Assembly (NCBI RefSeq): GCF_004000925.1
Contig: NZ_BIME01000007.1
Span: 124,001-188,000 of the forward strand
Length of the DNA stretch: 64,000 nucleotides
From: Paenibacillus illinoisensis NBRC 15959
Lineage (GTDB): Bacteria; Bacillota; Bacilli; Paenibacillales; Paenibacillaceae
Reading direction: 5' to 3'
Made by a program: the position numbers and the translations under genes. Under the pieces are notes generated by a model, which did not search any database, was not told where the DNA came from, and saw only the letters and a program-made list of their open reading frames with translations. Every line of letters begins with the position of its first letter. Position 1 is the first letter of the stretch. This document shows positions 7,261 to 17,699 of the stretch, piece by piece.

Positions 7261-7890
7261 TTATGAATCGTGGCTGGACGCAAGTGGGGTGAGCATATCC
7301 CGGAATGATGGGAATAGAGGTACAGCCCAGTCTTCAAGCTGTTCGCGACTGGGCCATTCATTATGCACCAGCAGCTCATGATCAAACCAAACGACAGCAT
7401 AATCATGGGCACCATAGGGTTTGCGAATGTCCCAACATACCGGTCCGGCGTCATCTTCGTATGTAGCAAATGGAATGTACCCTTCGGCAATCAGTGGTTT
7501 CCAGGCTACCCATAAATCTTGTAAGTCCCGTAATGGACGATCGGAGGGCAAATCCGGCAGACCAATGACAAAACCGTCGAAACGCAGATAGACATTCATG
7601 ACATATCTTGTGCTCAGATATGCACGATACAGCGGCGGGACGGGAACGGGCAATCCACAGGACTGTTCCAGCCGGCGAATCTCATCCTCGGTCACCATAG
7701 AAGCCAGCATTCTCCAGCGAACCCAGCCTTCTTCATCTATTGCACCATCCTGCATGTCCTTAGGAACGCCGTAATCCTCGTCCTCTGTTTTGGCTGGATG
7801 GGACATCAGGATGTCTCTATGAGGGGAATTGAAATAGTTATCCAAGCATTGTTCAATAAAAGCCCGATCTTGCATCAAGGTTTGAATCAT
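7261..7890 (-). CDS. SMI1/KNR4 (SUKH) family protein
   Basis: This 209-residue soluble protein shows the SUKH-1 pattern. A helix with TEDEIRRLEQSCGLPVP leads to LYRAYLSTR, then strands around GFVIGLPDLP. The substrate-like loop has PFATYEDDAGPVCWD, and a late strand contains YAVVWFDHELL. SUKH proteins often act as immunity proteins to polymorphic toxins, but many stand alone, and no toxin gene is visible here. It lies 60 nt downstream of the methyltransferase gene on the same strand, so the two may be co-transcribed. Upstream of the ATG is AAAGGCAG. Confidence 0.75.
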   Translation of the reverse strand: MIQTLMQDRAFIEQCLDNYFNSPHRDILMSHPAKTEDEDYGVPKDMQDGAIDEEGWVRWRMLASMVTEDEIRRLEQSCGLPVPVPPLYRAYLSTRYVMNVYLRFDGFVIGLPDLPSDRPLRDLQDLWVAWKPLIAEGYIPFATYEDDAGPVCWDIRKPYGAHDYAVVWFDHELLVHNEWPSREQLEDWAVPLFPSFRDMLTPLASSHDS

Positions 7891-7950
7891 TCAAAGCCAT
7901 TCACTGCCTTTCTTCCGGGTTGGATCTATATGATTGGAATAATGGGAAGA

Positions 7951-8766
7951 TCAGATGATGCCCAGGCGCATGCGGTAAGAAAACAAGACCGTTCTCGTTT
8001 GTCCGTCAAATATCCGGGTAGCGAGCGCTCTGAATTCATCTGCGGCCGTTAATAGTTCGTCCGCTCCAAGCTTCAGCGCTGTCTGCAAGCCGCCCTGGCT
8101 GAGGGCCAGATTGACGTACCGATCCGCATCAAACGTCTCATGGTGATGGAATACGATCTCACGGACATAGCGGAACAGGCCTGATTGGCTTATTTGCTGC
8201 AAATGTCCGTCCTTGCTCCATTTATGAGCCTGGTTTTCCTGTACTTCCAGACTGGAGGCTCGATGATCGGCTTCCGCGATCAACTGCTGATATGTCTGCT
8301 CCAGCTGCCAATCGAGGATAGGCGGCCAGTCACAATCATAGGCGGCAAATATGCCTCCTGGTCGCAGTACACGTGCGAATTCACGAAGTGTGGACTCAGG
8401 CTCCATCCAGTGGAACGATTGGGAGCAGGTTACAATATCCACACTGCCGTCCGGCAATCCCAGTTCATGAGATAAGCCTGATACAAATCGCAGATGATCC
8501 GGTTTGCCAGCAGCCTCCCATTTGGCCTCCGCCACGGCTCTCATGTCATCGCTGGGTTCTACACCAATAATACGTTCAGCTTCATTCAGCCAGATCCATG
8601 AGGATAACCCGGTGCCGCAGCCCACATCTGCAACCAATCTTGGTTTGGTGCCGAGATAGGTGTTCAGAATTTCCACGACTTCTGTGGGTGCAGCCGGGCG
8701 ATTCTGGTCATATAACGTACCGAAGCCTTTGAAACGTTCCACATTGTTGCGTCTGATGTCTTGCAT
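7951..8766 (-). CDS. Class I SAM-dependent methyltransferase
   Basis: The 271-residue protein carries motif I (VADVGCGTG, about residues 41-49), motif II (IGVEPS) and post-motif segments VDIVTCSQSFHWME and VLRPGGIFAAYD. These are the UbiE/BioC-like Methyltransf_11 pattern. The C-terminal part, with HHHETFDADRYVNLALSQGG, is typical of stand-alone family members acting on small molecules. The substrate cannot be read from sequence. The start has GAGGAGG at good spacing. It is flanked by the SUKH gene downstream and a WYL regulator upstream, all on the minus strand, with about 75 nt between this gene and the regulator. Confidence 0.88.
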   Translation of the reverse strand: MQDIRRNNVERFKGFGTLYDQNRPAAPTEVVEILNTYLGTKPRLVADVGCGTGLSSWIWLNEAERIIGVEPSDDMRAVAEAKWEAAGKPDHLRFVSGLSHELGLPDGSVDIVTCSQSFHWMEPESTLREFARVLRPGGIFAAYDCDWPPILDWQLEQTYQQLIAEADHRASSLEVQENQAHKWSKDGHLQQISQSGLFRYVREIVFHHHETFDADRYVNLALSQGGLQTALKLGADELLTAADEFRALATRIFDGQTRTVLFSYRMRLGII

Positions 8767-8839
8767 GGATAAACCTCCTCTACAAAATGGGTGACTAGCA
8801 ATGAACTGATGAATTCAAGTTCTTGGCGATTCCATTATA

Positions 8840-9784
8840 TCATTCATTGGGCTTGCAGCTGTCAGGATTGAAGGCTTGCACGTGTTTGACAGCCTGTTGG
8901 TATCGACGGAGCAGTTCATGTCTGACATGTGGAGGTTCGAGAACGGTCAGTTCAGCACCAAATGACATCAGAAAAGAATACAGCCGCTCTCCTTCATGAA
9001 TTTCCAACGTCACACGAAGGCGACCATCCGGCTGTTTGTTGATCCGGGAAGGTTCGAAGAAATCAAGCGCCCGATAAGCAATGGAACTTGAAAATAAGAG
9101 ATCCAGGGATAAGGGAGCGTTCACAGGTGTCTTTTCTACATCGGCTGTGGACGAAGCTGATCCATGCTCTTGCAGCCTTGGCAGTAAACGGAGTTCAGAG
9201 ATCCGTTTCATTTTGAATGTCTTTTTCTCAGTAGAATACGGCAGGCTTTCGTCCTGTCCTTCGATATACCATGTACTATTTTTGAAAATGAGTTTGACGG
9301 GTGCAATGGTCTCCACACTTGCTTCTCCGTCAGAGTCGATATAGTTGAATGTCATCCCTTGCTTGGTCAGTATGGCCTGCTTCACTAAGTTGAACATTTC
9401 TCTTTCCTGCACAGGGATATTGCCCCACGGGGAGAAATCGAATTCAATCCAATCCAGTTTGTGATCAAACAAGGCAGTCAGCCGTTTGAGCATATGAACA
9501 CTGTTCAGGTGTGGAATGGCACTGATACTGTATAGGCCAAGCAAAATTTCGTTCTGATCTTCTTCAGACAGCAGGGACTTGTCCATCACATAATTGTCCA
9601 TCAGATGGATGCCGCCGTGCTTGCCTGTGGTGGTGTAGACGGGAATTCCCGCTGCGCTCAGCCGGTCGATGTCACGGTAAACCGTGCGTACCGAGATTTC
9701 AAACAAGCGGGCGAGTTCGGGCGCGGTGGCTTTCTTCTTTTCAAGTAACAGCAGCAGCATTCGGAATAATCGGTTATTTTCCAT
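8840..9784 (-). CDS. WYL-domain transcriptional regulator (YafY type)
   Basis: The 314-residue regulator has an N-terminal DeoR-like winged helix (about 1-60: LARLFEISVRTVYRDIDRLSAAGIPV), a central WYL domain (about 130-190, with STWYIEGQDES) and a C-terminal WCX-like region. WYL proteins sense ligands such as nucleic acid fragments. I chose the ATG at 9784 over the TTG at 9805: a TATAAT hexamer at 9796-9791 sits so close that transcription should begin at about the A of this ATG, giving a leaderless message. It is divergent from the glucosidase gene and shares its intergenic region with an inverted repeat. Confidence 0.85.
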   Translation of the reverse strand: MENNRLFRMLLLLLEKKKATAPELARLFEISVRTVYRDIDRLSAAGIPVYTTTGKHGGIHLMDNYVMDKSLLSEEDQNEILLGLYSISAIPHLNSVHMLKRLTALFDHKLDWIEFDFSPWGNIPVQEREMFNLVKQAILTKQGMTFNYIDSDGEASVETIAPVKLIFKNSTWYIEGQDESLPYSTEKKTFKMKRISELRLLPRLQEHGSASSTADVEKTPVNAPLSLDLLFSSSIAYRALDFFEPSRINKQPDGRLRVTLEIHEGERLYSFLMSFGAELTVLEPPHVRHELLRRYQQAVKHVQAFNPDSCKPNE

Positions 9785-9790
9785 GCCATG

Positions 9791-11308
<1,518 letters not shown>

Positions 11309-11334
11309 TGGATTGCTGATAAAAAGAGCTGTCG

Positions 11335-11375
11335 TACCCGCTTGTTCCCTCTATGGGAATAGGCGGGTATTTGCT
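11335..11375 (+). terminator. Terminator after the glucosidase gene
   Basis: TACCCGC (11335-11341) pairs with GCGGGTA (11363-11369), with an inner TTCCC/GGGAA stem. The T tract is short and interrupted. Confidence 0.65.
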
Positions 11376-11377
11376 TT

Positions 11378-11408
11378 TGAATAAAATCTCGAATAATTTA
11401 CATACTTA
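11378..11408 (+). promoter_or_regulatory. Sigma-G-like promoter of the germinant receptor operon
   Basis: TGAATA (11378-11383), a 17-nt spacer and CATACTTA (11401-11408) match the forespore sigma-G pattern (TGAATA, 17-18 nt, CATACTA) closely. The site lies about 90 nt upstream of the first ger gene, which fits forespore expression of germinant receptors in Bacillus. No competing sigma-A promoter is evident nearby. Confidence 0.7.
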
Positions 11409-11497
11409 ACTCAGAGACTGAGCATAAGTGAAGGTAAAACGCTAGATGTGATTTTTTCAGCAGATTCATATGATCGTTCAGAAAAGGGGAGATCTCT

Positions 11498-12640
11498 GTG
11501 AACACTTCCGGGAATCGCTACAGCATGTCACCCATTCATCTGTATTTTGTGCTCTATGTAAGTTTGGTTGGCGTGGGTTTAATGAATTTTCAATATAAAA
11601 TGCTGCGCGGCGCGGAGAAAGATGGATGGATCAGCATTTTGGCCGCCGCTGTCATGATCACCATCATCCTTAAAATGATGTTTGTCCTGCTGTCACGACA
11701 ATCCCCCGGTCATTCCTCTCTCGTTCACATCAATAGGCGGTATTGGGGCCGAATCGTGGGTTCAGTCCTGAATTGGATCTTTATTTTATATTTTCTGCTG
11801 GGTGCTTTTGTAGCCTATCGCTCCTATATTCATATCATCCAGCTGTGGATTCTTCCCACACAAAATAACTGGCTGCTGGGCATCGTGGTACTGCTGCTTG
11901 TCTATTACTGTGTGTCTGGCGGCATTCAGTCGGTCACCGGGATGTGCCTCTGGGGCACCCTCTTCATCCTAGTATTTGTCTTCCCGCAGACATTCCTGGT
12001 CTCTTCCTATCTTCATCCACGAAACCTTCTTCCCGTGCTGGATCACGATGTCACATCCATATGGTTGTCCACAAGGGATATGCTTCATGAATTTATCGGC
12101 TGCGGCATTCTGCTGGTCGTATATCCGTACATCAAGACGCCAGATCGCTCGCTCAAATGGGCTTATCTCGCTTTAGTTACTGCAACCATAGTGTATCTGG
12201 TTTTCTTTATCTATTCCTTTATGTACTTCAATCATGGACAGATGAAGGAACATTTGTGGCCTACCCTGAGCCTGATCAGCATTATTGAAATGCCTTTGAT
12301 CCAGCGGATGGAGTATCTGGTATTATCCTTTTGGCTGCTAAAAATTCTATCCATCATCACGTTGGGACTTTGGGCAGGATGCCATTGTTTGAAACTGGAG
12401 AGATCAATCAAGCCCAGTCTCGGACTGAAACTCGCCATCGTCCTTTTTGCTATTCTTTTGTTTGTGGTTAAAGACACCGTGGATATTGATATGGTCACCG
12501 AGATATACACCAGAACCGGCGAAATATTGATTTTGTTATATGTCCCGCTTCTGTTTATCATCTCCCTGATCCGCAAGAATCTGGGGGGCTCTACCGGACA
12601 TCAGGATATGCCGGACCAGCCCAAAGGAGAGGAAGCATGA
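11498..12640 (+). CDS. Spore germinant receptor B subunit (GerAB family permease)
   Basis: This 380-residue integral membrane protein with about ten hydrophobic segments matches the GerAB/YndE family of the APC superfamily. It opens IHLYFVLYVSLVGVGLMNFQ and has the usual short loops and a hydrophilic C-terminal tail. B subunits bind germinant in the spore inner membrane. The start is a GTG at 11498 with AAGGGGAGA upstream. Its stop overlaps the start of the A-subunit gene by 4 nt, so the genes are translationally coupled. The order B-A-C differs from the A-B-C order of Bacillus gerA. Transcription is probably forespore-specific. Confidence 0.88.
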   Translation: MNTSGNRYSMSPIHLYFVLYVSLVGVGLMNFQYKMLRGAEKDGWISILAAAVMITIILKMMFVLLSRQSPGHSSLVHINRRYWGRIVGSVLNWIFILYFLLGAFVAYRSYIHIIQLWILPTQNNWLLGIVVLLLVYYCVSGGIQSVTGMCLWGTLFILVFVFPQTFLVSSYLHPRNLLPVLDHDVTSIWLSTRDMLHEFIGCGILLVVYPYIKTPDRSLKWAYLALVTATIVYLVFFIYSFMYFNHGQMKEHLWPTLSLISIIEMPLIQRMEYLVLSFWLLKILSIITLGLWAGCHCLKLERSIKPSLGLKLAIVLFAILLFVVKDTVDIDMVTEIYTRTGEILILLYVPLLFIISLIRKNLGGSTGHQDMPDQPKGEEA

Positions 12641-14136
12641 ATTCACCTGCCAGTGACAACCATAAAATCTCCAGTACATCTCATGACCCGCTCGATCCAT
12701 GCCGTCGCTCTGATGATTTTATCATAAGTACGATGACCGTCTCCGGACTGGTCCTTGAAGTCTGCTACTATAAAACGCTCGTGGACAGCCATCTCCTTGA
12801 AGTAGCCATCCACTCCTTGCAGGAACGCATACCTTCAAGCGAAGAAGTGAATTTGCATGATGTTCTCTTGCATATTCCCATAGAGGAAACGAGCCTTACC
12901 GATCAAGGCGAGGAAATGGTCAAATCCCTTCTTCAAGGCAGCCTGCTAATTCGGGAGTCCGGACTGACTCATGAAGCCATCCTGGCTCCCATGCCAGGCA
13001 AGGAAGGGATACGAAGTGATAACGACACGGAAAATGAATTTAGCGTGATCGGACCCAAGGTCGGATTCGTCGAGGCATTGCCGGTTAACCTGCATCTGAT
13101 CCGTACACAGCTGCGGACACCTAATCTGATCATCAAGGAAATGACACTGGGCTCCTTGTCCCAATCCCAAGTGGCCATTCTGTATATGGATGGTATTGCT
13201 CATCCCGAGAACGTCAGCCGGATGGAGGACAGACTGAAGGGAATCGATTTTGATGCTGTCTTGGATACGTCACAGTTGGATCAACTGATCGCGGATAATT
13301 CACTTACGCCGTTCCCCTTGTTTACGACGACAGAACGAAGGGACAGAGTCATCTATGCCCTGATCACCGGGCAGGTTGCCGTCATCAGCGAAGGCTCGCC
13401 AAGTTTTATTACAGGGCCATCCACGTTGTTTGATTTTTTTGTATCGCCGGAAGATTATTATCTGCCGTGGGCGCTTGGATCTTTTTTTCGCCTGATTCGC
13501 ATTTTTGGAGTCATTTTCTCGCTGTTTGCCTCAGCCCTCTATGTGGCATTAATGACCTTTCACTATGAGGTCATACCCAAGGAGCTGCTTGGCAAATTGA
13601 TCTCATCCAGACAAAATGTACCGTTTCCCCCTTTTGTGGAAGCCATATTTCTGGAGACGACGATTGAATTCCTGCGTGAAGCAGGAGCCAGACTGCCGAA
13701 CCGGATCGGACAAACACTAGGTATTGTTGGCGGGATCATTCTTGGGCAGGCCGCCGTAGAGGCCGCACTTACGAGCAACGTACTGATCATCATCGTATCC
13801 TTGTCTGCACTGGCTTCATTTGTGACACCGATCTATAAAATGTCCAATGCCATTCGTTTTCTGCGATTTCCGATCATTATACTGGCTGCCATCTGGGGCG
13901 CATTCGGGATCGCGATCGGACTGTGCTTCCTCCTTGTCCATCTGTCGCGATTAAAGTCGCTGGGGTCGCCTTACATGGCTCCTTTTTATCCGATGCGGTT
14001 CAGGGATCTGAAAGACAGCCTGATTCGTGCTTCCTATCAACAGACGGATAAGAGGCCGAGCTATTTAAGGCCGCTCTCCTTCATCCGCTACAAGCCGGGA
14101 AGGGTTCATCAAACGAATCAACTGGATGAGGAGTGA
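12637..14136 (+). CDS. Spore germinant receptor A subunit (GerA/GerKA family)
   Basis: This 499-residue protein has a hydrophilic N-terminal half (about 1-285) followed by about five membrane segments. Family hallmarks include LLQGSLLIRESG, VAILYMDGIAHPE, TERRDRVIYALITGQVAVISEGSPSF quoted in parts, and FPPFVEAIFLETTIEFLREAG with RLPNRIGQTLGIVGG in the membrane domain. A subunits form part of the germinant-gated channel of the spore inner membrane. The first codons overlap the B gene by 4 nt, and the C gene begins 4 nt after the stop, giving a compact operon. All length and motif features are intact. Confidence 0.9.
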   Translation: MNSPASDNHKISSTSHDPLDPCRRSDDFIISTMTVSGLVLEVCYYKTLVDSHLLEVAIHSLQERIPSSEEVNLHDVLLHIPIEETSLTDQGEEMVKSLLQGSLLIRESGLTHEAILAPMPGKEGIRSDNDTENEFSVIGPKVGFVEALPVNLHLIRTQLRTPNLIIKEMTLGSLSQSQVAILYMDGIAHPENVSRMEDRLKGIDFDAVLDTSQLDQLIADNSLTPFPLFTTTERRDRVIYALITGQVAVISEGSPSFITGPSTLFDFFVSPEDYYLPWALGSFFRLIRIFGVIFSLFASALYVALMTFHYEVIPKELLGKLISSRQNVPFPPFVEAIFLETTIEFLREAGARLPNRIGQTLGIVGGIILGQAAVEAALTSNVLIIIVSLSALASFVTPIYKMSNAIRFLRFPIIILAAIWGAFGIAIGLCFLLVHLSRLKSLGSPYMAPFYPMRFRDLKDSLIRASYQQTDKRPSYLRPLSFIRYKPGRVHQTNQLDEE

Positions 14137-14140
14137 GCGT

Positions 14141-15262
14141 ATGAAACGTCTATCCAAATGGATCCTCGCCGTAATGTGCGTAATGGGGATGCTGCTGCTC
14201 AGCTCCTGCCAGGATACGAGCATTGTAAATGAGATCAGCCTCGTCCTAACTTCCGCATACGATCTGCAAGATAAACAAATTCACAACAGCGTGCTCATCG
14301 GTGAGTATACCGAGAAGGACAAGAGTGACGTCGAACTGCTGGAGATCGATTCAACCAACAGCTTCGATGTCATGCCAAGAATGAATATGCAGGCGAAAGA
14401 ACCTATTGAGTATGGCCAATTAAGAATGATGGTGCTGGGTGAGGACTATGCGAAACACGGGATAGGCGATATTCTGCGCGTGTTAGCCCATAATACCCGG
14501 GTATCCAGACGTATGCAGTTTGCCGTAGCGGAAGGAAAGGCACTGGATATCATTAAGGCGTCCATCCCCGCTCATGATCCTCTGTATCTGATGAAATTAA
14601 TCGAGCAAAACGGCAATTTTGCCAATCTGCCTCACTTCAGTCTGCATCAGACATTGTTCCAATATTTCAGCAAAGGACAGGATATTTATCTCCCTCGTCT
14701 TCGTTTGAACGATCAGGATAAAATTATGCTGGGTGGACTTGTGGTTTTCAAAGGGGAAAAAGCTGTACTTCAGCTGAGTGATGAAGAGGGGCTTTGTTTG
14801 AAGCTGCTTACTGAGGATGCCAAGAATGGCAAGTTTCTTGCACAGATCAATGAGGTTGAGGGAGCCCAGAAGCCATCGGCCAATACAACAGACAATGATG
14901 CCCTAATCAAAATCTTATCTTCCTCCGTGAAGCATCGGTTGGTTTCAGACACGCCAGCAGCAACGCTGGATTCAAAGATTCACATCAGCGCGTCCGTGAT
15001 TAAGGCTTCGCGGAATGATTTTCTGTTATCCGGCAAAGAGATGAGGGAACTGGAAGCCGAAATGAAAAGGCATATGGAAGCTAAAATGAATCAACTGATC
15101 CGAAAGTGTCAGAGAGAAAATGTGGATCCGATCGGGTTTGGAGAGTATGTGAGAAGTCGTACCCACCATTGGGACAGTGAAACGTTCTATAAAAATTATG
15201 GCTCGATGGATATTCGGGCTCACGTGGACCTGACTCTCGTCCAGGACGGTATCCAGGAATAA
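14141..15262 (+). CDS. Spore germinant receptor C subunit (GerAC-type lipoprotein)
   Basis: This 373-residue lipoprotein has a signal peptide ending in LLLSSC, with the lipidated cysteine at residue 23. It then shows the GerAC pattern of an alternating alpha/beta extracellular protein, with segments such as IEYGQLRMMVLGEDYAKHG and a C-terminal EMKRHMEAKMNQLIRKCQ helix. The ATG at 14141 is chosen because GAGGAG ends 7 nt upstream; a start at 14126 would overlap the A gene and lack that site. C subunits sit on the outer face of the spore inner membrane. The operon ends at a strong terminator. Confidence 0.9.
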   Translation: MKRLSKWILAVMCVMGMLLLSSCQDTSIVNEISLVLTSAYDLQDKQIHNSVLIGEYTEKDKSDVELLEIDSTNSFDVMPRMNMQAKEPIEYGQLRMMVLGEDYAKHGIGDILRVLAHNTRVSRRMQFAVAEGKALDIIKASIPAHDPLYLMKLIEQNGNFANLPHFSLHQTLFQYFSKGQDIYLPRLRLNDQDKIMLGGLVVFKGEKAVLQLSDEEGLCLKLLTEDAKNGKFLAQINEVEGAQKPSANTTDNDALIKILSSSVKHRLVSDTPAATLDSKIHISASVIKASRNDFLLSGKEMRELEAEMKRHMEAKMNQLIRKCQRENVDPIGFGEYVRSRTHHWDSETFYKNYGSMDIRAHVDLTLVQDGIQE

Positions 15263-15272
15263 CTACAGGAAA

Positions 15273-15309
15273 ACCCGCTCTAACCTCAGCTCTGAGGGTG
15301 GCGGGTCTT
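15273..15309. terminator. Bidirectional terminator between ger operon and PAP2 gene
   Basis: ACCCGC (15273-15278) pairs with GCGGGT (15301-15306), with an inner CCTCAG/CTGAGG stem. T or A runs flank both sides. Confidence 0.8.
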
Positions 15310-15332
15310 TCATATGTTCTAAATTTGATGTT

Positions 15333-16001
15333 CTATGTCAGAGGTTTGGAATGAAGCAGGGAGAGCCGCTCCACATAACGCTGATAAAACCAAATGCAAA
15401 TGGCCAGCCAGCTGCCGCTCAGAAAGTAACCTCCGGCAATATCACTGGGATAGTGCACACCCAGATAAACCCGGCTCATGCCAATGGTCAAAATAAAGGC
15501 TGCACTGACGATAATCATGATTACCCGACCTGTTGCCGTGGGGATATGTTTCCAGATCAAAAAGGCCAGTCCACCATACAGGCTGAATGCTGCCATTGAG
15601 TGTCCGCTTGGGAAGCTGTATCCGCTTGCTTCGATAATGCGGTGAATGGTGGGTCTGGCACGCTGAAATGCCAGTTTCAACAGGGTGTTTAGCAGCGTGG
15701 AACCTGCAATGACTGCTGCCAAAAACAGAAGTTCCCTTCGGTGTCCCAGGAAAAGATATAAAACCAACATGGAAATGATCGTAATGATGATCACAGGCCA
15801 TCCGCTGCCAATCCAGGTGAACACCTGCATCCACTTGGTCATTCCGGGAGCTTCCATCCCTTGTATCCATCCAATCAGGTTATCATCAAACCGGTGGATC
15901 TGGTTATCACTGATAGACAGGGCAATCAGTGCAAATACGGTAAGGCTCAATGCTGCAAGGAGCAGCGGGATAGAGAAGGCCTTTTTCCCTTGCTGTTTCA
16001 A
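15333..16001 (-). CDS. PAP2-family membrane phosphatase
   Basis: This 222-residue membrane protein with about six hydrophobic segments has all three PAP2 motifs. They are K109-X6-R116-P117 (KLAFQRARP), PSGH (131-134) and S176-R177-X5-H183-X3-D187 (SRVYLGVHYPSD). Such enzymes dephosphorylate phosphatidic acid, phosphatidylglycerol phosphate or undecaprenyl pyrophosphate on the outer face of the membrane; the exact lipid cannot be told. The start is a TTG at 16001 with GGAGGA upstream. The gene stands alone, convergent with the ger operon. Confidence 0.9.
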   Translation of the reverse strand: MKQQGKKAFSIPLLLAALSLTVFALIALSISDNQIHRFDDNLIGWIQGMEAPGMTKWMQVFTWIGSGWPVIIITIISMLVLYLFLGHRRELLFLAAVIAGSTLLNTLLKLAFQRARPTIHRIIEASGYSFPSGHSMAAFSLYGGLAFLIWKHIPTATGRVIMIIVSAAFILTIGMSRVYLGVHYPSDIAGGYFLSGSWLAICIWFYQRYVERLSLLHSKPLT

Positions 16002-16115
16002 ATGTCATGTTCCTCCAGGATGTCTGAATTTCATATGTTGGGCCGCCAGCCATACGATATTGATATTATGCTATCATTTCACCTTAAATATAGCTTGAAC
16101 AAAAAGATTAGCGCC

Positions 16116-16901
16116 TCAGTTCAGTTGAAGCATATATTCATACGCGGTAACACCGAAGACACGCTTAAAATGTCTGTTCAAATGCGTAAGATCGACGAAT
16201 CCGCATTCGGCTACCGCGGAGTAGACATCCTTATGCTTCTCTATGGCCTGCCGGGCATGTTCAACCTTGCAGTTCAGGAAGAACTGGTAGGGTGATATGC
16301 CGGCATGTGACTTGAATTCCCGGATAAACTGAAACTTGGACATATTGAATTCGGTACAGAGATCATCCAGTTTCAGCACATCATCGAACCTGCTGAACAT
16401 CATTTCTTTGGCCTTTCGGACAAGCCCGTCACCAGGTCCGGGAATGTGAGTATCAATCTCCGACCGGGACAGCAGATGTACGAGGCTGAAGAGCAGTTCA
16501 CTGCATTTGGCTTCATCCTGCCCGCTCTGAACGGCATGGTTCAGCATGAGAATACTTCGTGCCAGCTGCGGATCATAGACAATGGGAGTGGAGAAACGCA
16601 ATTCCTTTTTCCCCAGAATGTCTTCTACCACTTCCGGCTTCAGATACAACATGACATAGTCGATACCAGCCTTGTCGTAAGAACTGCCATCATGGGACTG
16701 CTCCCGATTAAACAGCATGACACCGTTCTGGTGGGAAGCCTGATAATGACCATCCAGATGGTACTGCTGGATACCGCGCAGCGTTACACCAACCGCATAT
16801 TCCTCGTGACAGTGCTTCTTATACGTAAAATCCGTAAAACTGGCCGAAAGGGCCAGGACATCAGACGACTTCTTATAATTGAACAGCTCCACTCCATGCA
16901 T
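16116..16901 (-). CDS. AraC-family transcriptional regulator
   Basis: The 261-residue regulator has an N-terminal cupin-like AraC sensing domain (about 1-150, with HCHEEYAVGVTLRG) and a C-terminal double helix-turn-helix (about 165-258). The latter carries LCTEFNMSKFQFIREFKSHAG and ECGFVDLTHLNRHFKRVFGV. This sequence type is regularly found next to LysE-type exporters. Here it begins 9 nt after the exporter stop, with GGAGGT overlapping the junction, so the two are one transcript with the exporter first. It probably controls the exporter in response to the exported metabolite; that is inference from context. Confidence 0.9.
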   Translation of the reverse strand: MHGVELFNYKKSSDVLALSASFTDFTYKKHCHEEYAVGVTLRGIQQYHLDGHYQASHQNGVMLFNREQSHDGSSYDKAGIDYVMLYLKPEVVEDILGKKELRFSTPIVYDPQLARSILMLNHAVQSGQDEAKCSELLFSLVHLLSRSEIDTHIPGPGDGLVRKAKEMMFSRFDDVLKLDDLCTEFNMSKFQFIREFKSHAGISPYQFFLNCKVEHARQAIEKHKDVYSAVAECGFVDLTHLNRHFKRVFGVTAYEYMLQLN

Positions 16902-16910
16902 ACCTCCAAT

Positions 16911-17492
16911 CTAGATGAGTCCCGATACCATAATGGCTGAGTATACCAAAAAGAGAGCCATCACGATACTAAAAGCTTTTTGATGATCATGCAAAAATTG
17001 CCTGAACACAGAGCCGAAAACAACCCAGCTGGTAAAGGCCAAAAATCCAATCAAAGTGATAAGACAGACAAACAGCATCGTTGACAGCGAGGTGTCATAA
17101 TAAGGCAGCACATAGCTGGGGATGACGGTGAACGTGAACAGAATTACCTTCGGATTCACAAACTGCATAATTAAACCGCTCACAAATCCGGTTGCTTGCT
17201 TCGGTGCCTCCTCGGAAGATCCCATCTTGTAGATCTGATAGGCGAGGTACAGCATATACAGGCTGCCAACGATCTGCATCACATGAAGAAGACTGGGCAA
17301 GATGCCGGCCAGAAGATGATTGAGGAAAGCCGATGCGGCAAGCAGCAACCCAAAAGCCACGGTGGCTCCCCACACATAATGCATGGTTTTGCGTGCACCC
17401 GCGTGCTGGACAGAAGATAAAATGACAATATTGCTGGGTCCTGGCGTAAAGGTAACCACAATGCAATAAATCAAAAAAGATGTAAGGTTCAT
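16911..17492 (-). CDS. LysE/RhtB-family amino acid exporter
   Basis: This 193-residue membrane protein with about six hydrophobic segments has the LysE signature TPGPSNIVILSS near residues 16-27 and QFVNPKVILFTFTVIP at mid-length. These transporters export amino acids or related small metabolites by proton antiport. Substrate cannot be assigned. GGAGG precedes the ATG. It is the first gene of a two-gene unit with the AraC regulator and is divergent from the sugar-sensing cluster that begins at 17700. Confidence 0.9.
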   Translation of the reverse strand: MNLTSFLIYCIVVTFTPGPSNIVILSSVQHAGARKTMHYVWGATVAFGLLLAASAFLNHLLAGILPSLLHVMQIVGSLYMLYLAYQIYKMGSSEEAPKQATGFVSGLIMQFVNPKVILFTFTVIPSYVLPYYDTSLSTMLFVCLITLIGFLAFTSWVVFGSVFRQFLHDHQKAFSIVMALFLVYSAIMVSGLI

Positions 17493-17699
17493 CGTTTCAT
17501 AGTGCCTCCCCGGGTTGTAGTTTCATGATCATACTGCGGGAATGGGGGAACCGATAGTACATTATTGCAGCAGCACAACCTGAGATCGAAAGTATGAAGA
17601 TACTTTGGTTAGAGAGGAAAGCGGTTTCTTTTTTGCGTGTTTGCGTTTACAATTTAAGCGAAACACAAGTGGACAGATCTCAAGGATGTGAAAACGAAT

